DNA from: Thermoplasmata archaeon
Lineage (GTDB): Archaea; Thermoplasmatota; DTKX01; JAHFTX01
Reading direction: 5' to 3'
Assembly (NCBI GenBank): GCA_023265395.1
Contig: JAHFTX010000006.1
Span: 26,722 to 90,721, forward strand
Length of the DNA stretch: 64,000 nt
Part shown: positions 43,401 through 50,332 of the stretch, piece by piece
How the letters are laid out: each line of letters opens with the position of its first letter
Position numbering within the stretch: position 1 is the stretch's first letter
Made by a program: the position numbers and the translations under genes
Notes under the pieces: generated by a model
Database searches by the model: none
The model's input: the letters and a program-made list of their open reading frames with translations, nothing else
Told to the model about the DNA's origin: nothing

Positions 43401-44779
43401 ACGGTCGGCTTCGTCAGGATCGCGCCCTTGGGATCGGTGTCTCCACCGTGGCTGACAAAGATCGGTGCCAGGGGGGGGAAATCGTACACGAGCGTCAGGG
43501 CACTCAGGCGGATGTGCCCCCCCGCGTAGCTGCGTGCCCCGGCTTGGATGACGATCTTCTCAGGAGGGTTCACGAGGTCGGCGGTGTAGGCGTTGATCTT
43601 GTCGGCGAGGTTGTCGAGCCGTACGCTCCCGCTCATCGGGGTGAGGTTGAGCGGATACGTGGGGCTTATCAGCTCGAAGGCCCACCCGAACTCGAGGTCG
43701 ATCACCGAAGGGTCCCCGAGGTCGCGCCACGGGGTCGCGGGATCTGCCAGGTCATAGGTGAACACCCGGCCATCGACCACCGCAGCGACCTCGGAGGGGC
43801 CCATCTGCACCAGGTCGTTGACAACGTAGCCGGGGAGGGGGGAGGCGAACGGCGTCCAGTTGCCCCCAGAGAAGAGGTACACCTCATCATCCGCGGCAGC
43901 CAAGACCGAACCATTGGCCATCGACACCACCGCGCCGACTTGAACGAAAGGAACCGGTCCATCGGGCGCCGGCGAGTTGGCGGCATCGGGCACGGAGCAC
44001 CAGACGGGCGCCGGAGGGCACGTCCCAGTGGAGTTGGAGGTGAAATAGGTGAACACTCCCCCGTCCGTCTCCGCGAGGAGTCGGCCATCCCCTTGCGAGA
44101 GGTCGAGGATCGGACCGCCAAACGGCGGGGACCCGAGGAGGACCCACGGGCGGCTGAGATTGAATTCTCGCAACCAGACCTCTCCGTCGGTGCCTACGAG
44201 CATGTGCGGGACCGGGTCCGCCGAGACTGCCAGGGAGGTGATCGGCTGGCCTCCTCCATTGGGAGCGCCGAAGTCGTCCCACCCGCCGCTGGAATCAGAC
44301 CGCATCCGAACGGTCTGACCATTGTCGACGGCGGTGAACACGCGGTGGGATTCGATGTGGTGGATGTAGGTCGAGCCCGACCCGGCGAACGGTTCCTCGG
44401 CGAAGTAGAAGGAGGTCGCGTTAGGATTGGAGCGCCGAATCTCCCCACCGGTGGCCACGAACATCGGTAGCGAGGAGTTGAGGGCGTCGGCTAGGTCGAC
44501 CGGCGGGGCGCTGACGTGCTCGACGGTGAGGCTGGCCGAGAGGACCACCGCACCCGCGGGGATGTTCACCAACGGGCCAGCCGACAGACCAGGCGTACCG
44601 GGGACTGGGAGGGGAAAGAAGTTGATGGCGACAGGAGTCGGATTGGCATCGAAGGTGGTCAGCGTCGTGGGCTCCGCAGGGACCTGGAGCGCGGGAGTTG
44701 AGAGGGAGAGGACTACCAGCAACGCGATGGCGCCATGCCAGAGCGTGGTTGCGGATACACCCGTTCTGGGCTCTCTCAT
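40490..44779 (-). CDS. Transmembrane receptor-like protein: beta ectodomain, TM, cytosolic YNDGRLI domain
   Basis: 1,429 residues from the ATG at 44779, 29-38 bases after a TATA box. Residues 1-30 are a signal peptide. A beta-propeller-like region (about 60-370, repeated VxTDGEVW/DGRVFTYD blades) comes first, then Ig/FN3-like modules (about 430-820, with LMWEKTDRTNDEYRVELQV) and a cadherin-type Ig (about 826-915). The membrane helix is at about 920-945. The cytosolic part has a proline/alanine linker, a roadblock/longin-like domain (about 1004-1130, RIEEVFVIYNDGRLIQRI), a beta-sandwich (about 1145-1250) and an alpha/beta segment (about 1255-1370). The architecture is that of a sensor or adaptor. 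No kinase or other enzyme domain was seen. Confidence 0.8.
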   Translation of the reverse strand: MREPRTGVSATTLWHGAIALLVVLSLSTPALQVPAEPTTLTTFDANPTPVAINFFPLPVPGTPGLSAGPLVNIPAGAVVLSASLTVEHVSAPPVDLADALNSSLPMFVATGGEIRRSNPNATSFYFAEEPFAGSGSTYIHHIESHRVFTAVDNGQTVRMRSDSSGGWDDFGAPNGGGQPITSLAVSADPVPHMLVGTDGEVWLREFNLSRPWVLLGSPPFGGPILDLSQGDGRLLAETDGGVFTYFTSNSTGTCPPAPVWCSVPDAANSPAPDGPVPFVQVGAVVSMANGSVLAAADDEVYLFSGGNWTPFASPLPGYVVNDLVQMGPSEVAAVVDGRVFTYDLADPATPWRDLGDPSVIDLEFGWAFELISPTYPLNLTPMSGSVRLDNLADKINAYTADLVNPPEKIVIQAGARSYAGGHIRLSALTLVYDFPPLAPIFVSHGGDTDPKGAILTKPTVTLAFSTKDPDDDALQTLVTVCRCEDPYLPSQPDDVILSKLTNDQEVTLTLAPGSYSWRAVSFDPYSYSPLSELFTFEVVDESVPTVRPLSTHGLREIDPPTLMWEKTDRTNDEYRVELQVAGEAVWKVIEEEVDISRLSLASVPELTLSAGVRYLWRVTVVRDGQAGPPSVARDFALNDPPSVLTGLKVDWVSPSTVSLKWNASKNVDYGSPDLISYRVTDRVNDGETRELVEGLSTTSFVLTGLEPGTHHLVSVSATDGYVMGKGKNATLDPPLATVNLRALFDTNLTAGVPLVGALELRSTTDLPVQLQLVHPPTGVVLDSERLHLLWGDPIVGDFTIEIDARVGLSTTRSRIDLRVDAPRDNSPPTLQAPSDLSATVGELWEGRVTASDADGNPIALRLLSAPKDMEVSPNGTLRWAPKDGGNQTISISASDGTATVIGSFTLEVTDPDPPSVMGPGDSLCGFLAGFAAVGVLILGVVGLMLYRRQRRAPAHAQTPTVATPQPPSAPGPSAASSSGGATTAMGGMAAAARPRQPAAGPKEVEPFRIEEVFVIYNDGRLIQRIAAKEYEGPDEDVVSSMLVAIQGFIKDSFGGREGSLDSFEFGGRKVVLVAGNHLLMALALDGTEPADLREAATNIVQKIEGLYAGVVEKWDGNVETFDLAALIAPLLQYHTTFTFAKSQRVRLVSALEFYQGYVRVKVGVRNETETSITDTALRLTYNREALHLHHTEPEYRRDGTTVEIGVLGPGEKKSVAFYLDPLICMESWIDGAVTYRDARGRLETASMKRRPADIVCPIFYTPSTVNVAMLNRLVQDLSYKDSKFYRLPSGLTAQQAFELAKGAVGRHDVAFIREFSEPEPYIGEGWFYGKTKEGGEELVVRTSVQQATGSLEMFVASGNLASLTGLLAELGHDLNKELTHMRRSGRNVEVTGEVDRLLDQTEVEAIVARSTLLLARYAESELGAAETDQ

Positions 44780-44807
44780 ACGCAGAATCCATGCTAGCCC
44801 AAGTGCC

Positions 44808-44817
44808 GCTATAAAGG
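44808..44817. promoter_or_regulatory. Shared TATA box of the receptor-like and Fe-S protein genes
   Basis: GCTATAAAGG. On the minus strand it lies 29-38 bases before ATG 44779. On the plus strand it would start RNA near 44840, before ATG 44868. Confidence 0.55.
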
Positions 44818-44867
44818 CCATGGTCCTCAACCCCACGATAGTGCGACAGCACAACAGCACAACCCTC

Positions 44868-45860
44868 ATGGAGCTGAGGGTCAAGCGGCACCCGATGGCG
44901 CCCCCGGCCGTCCCTCCGCCGAGCAATCCCCGGCTGCTGGCGAGGATCATCGAGACGATGAACTTCCACGAGCTGACCTCCTCCCCTGAGAACGATCGCT
45001 ACCGCAAGGTGATCTACGACGAGCAGCACCCGATGGTCGATGGCCCTGTCGCCGCCGTGCGGACCGACCTGGGGCTCCCCGCCGATGCAGCCCAGGAGAT
45101 CAAACGACGGGCACATGCGCTGGGAGCGGACCTCGTCGGGATCACCGCGGTGATGCACGAGCATGTCTATGACGACCGCCGAGTCCCGCTGCCGCATGCC
45201 ATCGTGGTGGGCATGGCCATGGACCACCCCGCCACCGTCTCTGCCCCTGCCCCGGGTGCCGGGATCGAGATCACTCGGGTCTACATGCAGCTTGGCTGGG
45301 TCGTCGTCCGTCTCGCTGCACAGATCCGGGAGCTCGGCTACGACGCCATCGCCCACCACCCTCGGGGGGATCGACTGTGCGACAGTGAACTGCTCTTCAT
45401 CCCCCACGCGATCGCGGCAGGGTTTGGGCAGCTGGGCCGGCACGGCACGATGCTGACGCCGCGATTTGGTCCTCGGGTCCGCCTAGGCATCGTCAGCACG
45501 GCGCTGCCGCTGGCGCACGATCGTCCCATCGACCCAGGCTTCGACTGGTTCTGCCAGAGGTGCGACCGGTGCGTGCGCTCCTGCCCTGGTGACGCGATTT
45601 CGCGGCAGAAGGTCGAGGACCGTGGGGCGCTCCGGTGGATCGTCAACCACGATGCCTGCCTGCCGTGGTTCGTCAAGTACGATGGGTGCGGCCTGTGCAT
45701 CTCCGAATGCGTCCTCAACCTCCCGACGGTCGACCAGACGGAGAGGATGAGCGCACGCATCGGTGCCGCTCGCGACCGATGGGCCCAGCGTCGCGGTCCG
45801 GAGGGTTCACGCAGGCCAGCGGCTCCACCGCAAGAGGCTTATAGCGTGCCTCGCGCCTGA
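44868..45860 (+). CDS. 4Fe-4S protein, reductive dehalogenase/QueG-like
   Basis: 330 residues from ATG 44868; ATG 44820 is in frame but sits almost on the TATA box. The middle of the protein (IKRRAHALGADLVGITAV, then LPHAIVVGMAMDH) is the fold of QueG and reductive dehalogenases. Two cluster motifs follow: CQRCDRCVRSCPGDAI and the later CGLCISECVLN. A separate Cys in NHDACLPWF is also typical. No Tat signal is present, so it is cytosolic. A corrinoid-linked reductase or epoxyqueuosine reductase-like role is possible; the substrate is unknown. Confidence 0.8.
   Translation: MELRVKRHPMAPPAVPPPSNPRLLARIIETMNFHELTSSPENDRYRKVIYDEQHPMVDGPVAAVRTDLGLPADAAQEIKRRAHALGADLVGITAVMHEHVYDDRRVPLPHAIVVGMAMDHPATVSAPAPGAGIEITRVYMQLGWVVVRLAAQIRELGYDAIAHHPRGDRLCDSELLFIPHAIAAGFGQLGRHGTMLTPRFGPRVRLGIVSTALPLAHDRPIDPGFDWFCQRCDRCVRSCPGDAISRQKVEDRGALRWIVNHDACLPWFVKYDGCGLCISECVLNLPTVDQTERMSARIGAARDRWAQRRGPEGSRRPAAPPQEAYSVPRA
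45836..45845 (+). promoter_or_regulatory. TATA box of the secreted protein at 45868
   Basis: GGCTTATAGC, 23-32 bases before ATG 45868, inside the end of the Fe-S protein gene. Confidence 0.5.
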
Positions 45861-45867
45861 GGAGTCG

Positions 45868-46491
45868 ATGGCGTCATCGCGCCGCGCGGGACGTCGTAGA
45901 GCGCCCCCAGCGAGGGCCGCGGTCCTGCTGGCGCTGGTGCTCCTGTCGGCTTCATTCTCGGCGGCGTGCGTGAGCGTGCCCTTGGTGCAGCGTCTGCTGC
46001 CGGCGCGACCGGTGCCGGTCGAGAGCTTCCGCGACCAGACCCTGACCAACTTCACCCACCGCTTCACCACCGATTACGGGGCGTTGCTCGCGGGCGACAG
46101 CGCAGCGTTCTATCGGTCGGTGACCTTCGCCCGGGATGACTCGCTCAACGTCACCTCCGGGTCCCAGTGGCTGCGGCTGGACCTCAATGCCTCCTTCGAT
46201 TCGATCCCTCCTGCGGCGCGGGACCTGTTGCGACAGACCTGCCAGCAGGTAGCAGGCCTCGATTGCTCCCTCGAGCCTTCCTTGCGGATCCGCCTCTCGA
46301 CCCCCGATGGGGAGCTCTGGTTCGACGAGAACTACACCTCCCAGACCTCGACGTTCCTGCACGTCGAGTCCCCGATGGCAGGGAGCTGGCTGCTGCAGGC
46401 GACCGCCACCGGCTACAGTGCCAGCGACGCCCACGATTCCATCGACGTCGCCGCGGTCGCTCGCGAACCGTCGGGCCCTCGGCACGGTTAG
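45868..46491 (+). CDS. Secreted protein, possible lipoprotein, unknown function
   Basis: 207 residues from the ATG at 45868, with GAGGAG just upstream. A twin-basic N-terminus (RRAGRRR) leads to a hydrophobic signal (AVLLALVLLSASFSAAC); the Cys at its end could be lipidated, though the motif SAAC is not a perfect lipobox. The mature part is beta-rich with many Thr/Ser, such as LWFDENYTSQTSTFLHVESP and a closing GSWLLQATATGYS strand, resembling a secreted jelly-roll domain. No family recognised. It overlaps the 3' end of purA by four bases. Confidence 0.7.
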   Translation: MASSRRAGRRRAPPARAAVLLALVLLSASFSAACVSVPLVQRLLPARPVPVESFRDQTLTNFTHRFTTDYGALLAGDSAAFYRSVTFARDDSLNVTSGSQWLRLDLNASFDSIPPAARDLLRQTCQQVAGLDCSLEPSLRIRLSTPDGELWFDENYTSQTSTFLHVESPMAGSWLLQATATGYSASDAHDSIDVAAVAREPSGPRHG

Positions 46492-47828
46492 CTGGCTTCG
46501 CGCCAGGCGAAGCGCGTGCGTCCTTCCCCGGAGCGTCGGCCCAACAGCACGCTCTGTTCGCGGCCTGGGCCGACCGATGCCAACGTCACCGGGGTCCCTG
46601 TCTGCTGCTCGATCAGCCGCAGGAACGCCCCCAGCGGTCCGGGCAGGTCGGCAATCGCGCACGTTCGCAGCCCGGCGAGCGTGAGGCCCTCCAATCCCTT
46701 CCAGCTGGGCAAGGTGACCATCATCGGCACGGCGCGTTCGATCGCCCGCAATGACGCGGGCAGCTCGCGCACGTCGGCACCATCGATGCGGTAATGGGTC
46801 GCCACCTGCACCTCCGGCAGCGCCGCCAGCACGTCGAGCTTGGTCAGCGCCAGCTCGGTGACGCCGCAGACACGGATGCTGTACCGCACCTGCACGAGGT
46901 CGAGCCATCCGCAACGGCGCGGCCGGCCCGTGGTGGTCCCGAACTCCACCCCCGCCTGCCGCAAGCGCTCGCCGCGTTCGTCGGTCAGCTCGGTGGGGAA
47001 AGGCCCTGCCCCGACCCGGGAGGTGTACGCCTTGACGACCCCGATCACTCGCTGGAGGTGCTGTGCCCCGATGCCGCTGCCGACGGCTGCCGCAGGCGCG
47101 ACCGTGTTGCTCGAGGTTACGAAGGGGTAGGTGCCATGGTCGATGTCGAGGTGTGTCCCCTGGGCCCCTTCGAACAGCACCTCATGGCCCTTGGCCAGTT
47201 CGTCGGTGATGGCCAGTGAGGTGTCGGTCACGTAGGGCGCCAGCGCGGCCCCTTGGGCGACGCACCACTCCACGAGCGCGTCGAGGTCGGTCAGGGAGGG
47301 CTCGGCCGAGTCAGAGAGGGAGCGACGCGCATGCGGCAATGTCTCTTCGAGACGGCTGCGCACGGTCGCCGGTTCGGCCAGGTCGCCGACACGTAGACCC
47401 GCACGGGCGACCTTGTCGGTGTAGGTCGGGCCGATCCCACGCCCGGTGGTCCCCACTGCCTTGCCGCCGCGCGCGGTCTCCTGCGCGACATCGAGGGCGC
47501 GATGCAGTGGGAGGGTCACGTGCGCACGGTCGGAGACGAGCAAGCGTCCGTGATCGGGGACACGGGTGCCCAGCGATGCAAGCTCCGAGAGGAGTACGGC
47601 AGGGTCGATGACGCAGCCATTGCCGATCACCGCGGTGACGTCTGCTCGCAGGATCCCACTGGGGAGGAGATGGAGCTTGAAGGTCTCGGTCCCGATCCGG
47701 ATCGTATGGCCGGCGTTGTCCCCGCCTTGGTAGCGCACCACCATCGTCGCGTCGGCGGCCAGCAGGTCGGTGACCTTGCCCTTGCCCTCGTCGCCAAACT
47801 GCGTGCCGACGATGACGGTCCCGGGCAT
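46488..47828 (-). CDS. purA: Adenylosuccinate synthetase
   Basis: 446 residues, full length. It joins IMP and aspartate using GTP, the first committed step to AMP. The N-terminal GTP loop is GTQFGDEGKGKVTDLLA. Other signatures are GGDNAGHTI, TTGRGIGPTYTDKVAR, FEGAQGTHLDIDHGTYPFVTSS and the TTTGRPRRCGWLD loop. The start lies 40 bases after the OsmC-fold gene on the same strand. Confidence 0.97.
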   Translation of the reverse strand: MPGTVIVGTQFGDEGKGKVTDLLAADATMVVRYQGGDNAGHTIRIGTETFKLHLLPSGILRADVTAVIGNGCVIDPAVLLSELASLGTRVPDHGRLLVSDRAHVTLPLHRALDVAQETARGGKAVGTTGRGIGPTYTDKVARAGLRVGDLAEPATVRSRLEETLPHARRSLSDSAEPSLTDLDALVEWCVAQGAALAPYVTDTSLAITDELAKGHEVLFEGAQGTHLDIDHGTYPFVTSSNTVAPAAAVGSGIGAQHLQRVIGVVKAYTSRVGAGPFPTELTDERGERLRQAGVEFGTTTGRPRRCGWLDLVQVRYSIRVCGVTELALTKLDVLAALPEVQVATHYRIDGADVRELPASLRAIERAVPMMVTLPSWKGLEGLTLAGLRTCAIADLPGPLGAFLRLIEQQTGTPVTLASVGPGREQSVLLGRRSGEGRTRFAWREAS

Positions 47829-47868
47829 CGGCGGTGGCAGGCCCCTTCGGGACCAAAAAGCCGGCGGG

Positions 47869-48297
47869 CTACGTGGCGGGGCGGATCTCCACGGCCAGCT
47901 CCGTCGGCGGGGAGATCGCCTGGAGCAGCGGGACGGCGGCGAGCAGACCCTCGGCGAGCTGCTCGTACGTCGCAGCGTCGACCCCGGGGGGGAGCCAGAC
48001 CTTGAGCTTGAAGAGGATCGACTCGATCCGCTCGTCGTCGGCGACCACGGTCAGTGGTGCCGTGACGTCGAGGGCGAGGTCCCCGACATCGAGCTTGCGC
48101 AGACGCAGTCGCTGGGCGTAGGTGGTCAGCACCGCCGCGCCAAGCCCTCCGATGAAGAGCTCACCGGGCGCCGGGGCCGTATTGGTGCCCCACAGCCCCT
48201 TGGGCTTGTCCGTGCGGACCTCGAAGCCGCGAATCAGAGTCGTCGTGGCAAGGACGCCGTCCCAGAGCACCTTGGCGCGCAGTCGAGGGTCCGCCAT
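47869..48297 (-). CDS. OsmC-fold protein lacking the peroxidatic cysteines
   Basis: 142 residues. The overall pattern is OsmC/Ohr-like: PAPGELFIGGLGAAVLTTYA followed by LRLRKLDVGDLALDV and ERIESILFKLKVWLP. In peroxidases of this family one Cys lies in the GAC-xxx-L helix and another in a C-P-V segment. Here the first is Ala (GLGAAVLTT) and the second region reads LAAVPLLQAI, so the thiol chemistry should be absent. A TATA-like CCTTTATCC lies about 22-30 bases upstream. Function unknown. Confidence 0.8.
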   Translation of the reverse strand: MADPRLRAKVLWDGVLATTTLIRGFEVRTDKPKGLWGTNTAPAPGELFIGGLGAAVLTTYAQRLRLRKLDVGDLALDVTAPLTVVADDERIESILFKLKVWLPPGVDAATYEQLAEGLLAAVPLLQAISPPTELAVEIRPAT

Positions 48298-48347
48298 GGG
48301 AGCGATAGGGGACCTCAGCAGGATAAAGGTGGGGAAGGCTGCGGCGT

Positions 48348-49268
48348 TCAGAACATCTCGCGGTGGACCGCGAACTTGGCGATGACGTCGTCCTCGCTCA
48401 AGTTGTCGATGATCAGCACGTAGTGGTCGTTGGCCAGGGTCCGCGAGGATTTGAACGTGCTCACCGATTCGCTGCGGGCGACCGGGTTGGCGCAAGCGTC
48501 CCCACTGTCGTCCGCCTCGCGGCAGAGGGTGATGTCGACCTGGGCGCCACCGACGATCTCGACGGTGACCACCTTGGCGACCGCCCCGGTCGTGCTCTGG
48601 AACTTGTAGCGGAACTTCTGCAAGCCTTCGATGGTACGTGTGTCGTGGAGGCTGACCAGTTGCGGCGCGATGAAGATCACGAGCAGGAGCGGCAGCACGA
48701 TGAGCAGGACGAGGCCGAAGACCAAGGCGTAGGGCGGCCGCTTCTTGGGCGCCTTGAAGGCGGTGCCCTGGGGCGAGTAGGGTCCGATACCCTTGCCGTA
48801 CTCCCGGCCGTCATAGTAGGGGTCGCGGCCGCCCCCAAAGCGGTCACTGTCATAGTAGGGGTCCCCATAGGGATCGCCCCCATCTTCCGACGTTCCCGCC
48901 GGAGGGGGCGACTGCTCGTACCCGCCGCCGGCATAGCCGCTGTCGGGGGGGTAGCTCTCCTGATCGTAGCTCCCTCCTTGGTCATACCCTTGCTGCGGGT
49001 ACCCGCTGCCTTGATCGTACCCATCTTGCGCGTGGCCGCTCCCTTGGTCATACCCCGCCTGAGGGTAGTCGCCCCCCTGCTCGTACCCTCCCTGCTGGTA
49101 GTCGTCGCCTGGGCCCTGGCCCCCCTGTTGGTGGTCGCCCCTCTGGCCGCCGCCACCGCCGGAGGTGCCGTAGCCGTCGTCATAGTCCCCATAGGGATCG
49201 GCGCGACGCTGCTGGGGGTACTGCAGCAGCGACCACAGCAGGGCGGGGGAGGTCTTACGAACGCGCAC
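48348..49268 (-). CDS. Membrane protein with a Tyr/Gly/Gln-rich low-complexity region
   Basis: 306 residues from a GTG. Residues about 20-160 are low complexity, built of degenerate repeats such as GYDQGSGYPQQGYDQGGSYDQ with few hydrophobic residues other than Tyr; prion-like by composition. One membrane helix (YALVFGLVLLIVLPLLLVIF) lies at about 183-203, and about 100 residues after it form a small domain with a Cys pair (ITLCREADDSGDACAN). Orientation is probably low-complexity inside, small domain outside. A CTAAATAGC box lies about 40 bases upstream. No family recognised. Confidence 0.7.
   Translation of the reverse strand: MRVRKTSPALLWSLLQYPQQRRADPYGDYDDGYGTSGGGGGQRGDHQQGGQGPGDDYQQGGYEQGGDYPQAGYDQGSGHAQDGYDQGSGYPQQGYDQGGSYDQESYPPDSGYAGGGYEQSPPPAGTSEDGGDPYGDPYYDSDRFGGGRDPYYDGREYGKGIGPYSPQGTAFKAPKKRPPYALVFGLVLLIVLPLLLVIFIAPQLVSLHDTRTIEGLQKFRYKFQSTTGAVAKVVTVEIVGGAQVDITLCREADDSGDACANPVARSESVSTFKSSRTLANDHYVLIIDNLSEDDVIAKFAVHREMF
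48790..49190 (-). repeat. Tyr/Gly/Gln/Asp-rich repeat tract
   Basis: DNA repeats encoding degenerate units of about 8-9 residues of the type GYDQGSGYPQ. It accounts for the low-complexity reading frame on both strands here. Confidence 0.65.
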
Positions 49269-49408
49269 GGACGACCCCCGCGGTCATGCGTTGATACCCG
49301 CGGGCGCTATTTAGATATTGAGCCATGGGGTGGCAGCGCGGGGAGTGGAGGCCTTGGGGACGTCAGCGGACACAAGACCTGCTTGGGGTCGATGCGCCCG
49401 TGCCGTGT

Positions 49409-49482
49409 GCCGCCATAGCACAGCCTGGTAGTGCGGCTGATTTGTAATCAGCAGGTCGGGGGTTCGAATCCCCTTGGCGGCT
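49409..49482 (+). tRNA. tRNA-Thr(TGT)
   Basis: 74 nucleotides, no intron, no CCA. The acceptor stem is GCCGCCA/TGGCGGC (7 pairs), the anticodon stem-loop is GCTGA-TTTGTAA-TCAGC with anticodon TGT, and the T arm is GGGGG-TTCGAAT-CCCCT. The discriminator is T (U73), as usual for archaeal tRNA-Thr. Confidence 0.96.
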
Positions 49483-49500
49483 CTGCAAGCGCTCGGCCCC

Positions 49501-50133
49501 TCAGCGGGGCTCTCGGGACTCCGGCGGCAGCGTCCGCAGGTCCACTCGTTGCGTCGGGTCCGTGGCTGGAGTGTCTGCGACCTTCTGGTGATGAGCAGCA
49601 GCGCGCGCGGCCCACACCAGAAGCACAACGAGGATCGTCACCAGGACCACCGAGAGCATGATCGCCTGCGGGCCACTCAGCAGCGGGACCTGGTCGGGTT
49701 GGTCGGGGACGGTGAAGGGATGGATCACCTCGAACCGCACCACTGGTTCCTTGTCGAAGGCATCGAGCAGGCCTGGGTGTGCCTTGCCGGCATCGGTGTT
49801 GTCCAACACGACGTACCAGAGGCCGTCAGAGACGGTGACCGTGAGGTTGGCCTTGGTGATGTCGAGGCGCGACCCTTCGCTGGCATAGACGAACTGCTTG
49901 CCGTGGCGGTAGAGTTCGAAGTTCGGACTGTCGAGCAGGAACAGGTCGATGTGCGGACCACTGACGCGGCTGACCGTGACAAGCACCTGCGTCGATTCAT
50001 TGAGGGCGAGCGTGATCGCATGGAAGGACCCTTCGGCGATCTTCACCGATCCCGCATCGACCACGGCGTGGGCGCCGGGCAGTGCCAACAGGAGCAGGAG
50101 GGTCGTGGTCGCCGCCACAAGGGGCCTGGACAT
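49501..50133 (-). CDS. Secreted single-span membrane protein, unknown function
   Basis: 210 residues from the ATG at 50133. A signal peptide (LVAATTTLLLLLALPGAHA) is followed by a beta-sandwich (about 25-130: FHAITLALNESTQVLVTVSR, then NLTVTVSDGLWYVVLDNTDAG) and a C-terminal membrane helix (AIMLSVVLVTILVVLLVWAA) with a short cytosolic tail. The ectodomain looks like the C-terminal pre-peptidase type beta-sandwich. The box GCGTTTAAGGG lies 23-33 bases upstream, so it is leaderless. No family assigned. Confidence 0.7.
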   Translation of the reverse strand: MSRPLVAATTTLLLLLALPGAHAVVDAGSVKIAEGSFHAITLALNESTQVLVTVSRVSGPHIDLFLLDSPNFELYRHGKQFVYASEGSRLDITKANLTVTVSDGLWYVVLDNTDAGKAHPGLLDAFDKEPVVRFEVIHPFTVPDQPDQVPLLSGPQAIMLSVVLVTILVVLLVWAARAAAHHQKVADTPATDPTQRVDLRTLPPESREPR

Positions 50134-50155
50134 CGGTTGGTGCTGGCGCAGCGGT

Positions 50156-50166
50156 CCCTTAAACGC
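50156..50166 (-). promoter_or_regulatory. TATA box of the secreted protein at 50133
   Basis: GCGTTTAAGGG on the minus strand, 23-33 bases before ATG 50133. Confidence 0.55.
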
Positions 50167-50252
50167 TTCGTGGGCTTCCCGGGAGCGCGGGCAGGCGCCG
50201 GGCGGGGCCATGAGGCACCGTAGCATGCCCCGGCGCGGATGGGTGGGGAATC

Positions 50253-50262
50253 GGTTTATAGG
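50253..50262 (+). promoter_or_regulatory. TATA box of the M6 protease gene
   Basis: GGTTTATAGG, about 70-80 bases before ATG 50333, implying a leader of about 50 bases. Confidence 0.45.
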
Positions 50263-50332
50263 CTCTCTGCCCGTCACCGATGGTCGGCGAGGTGGTGGGG
50301 TGGTCCCTACCTGTGGTCGCCGCGGTACGCCG

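Noticed and set aside
40955..44470. Long plus-strand frames opposite the receptor-like protein
   Set aside because: Shadow frames; the minus strand has a signal peptide, membrane helix and conserved cytosolic domain.
48790..49190. Repeat tract considered as a CRISPR array or satellite
   Set aside because: Units are 24-30 bases, imperfect, without spacers and in frame with a protein; coding low-complexity repeat.
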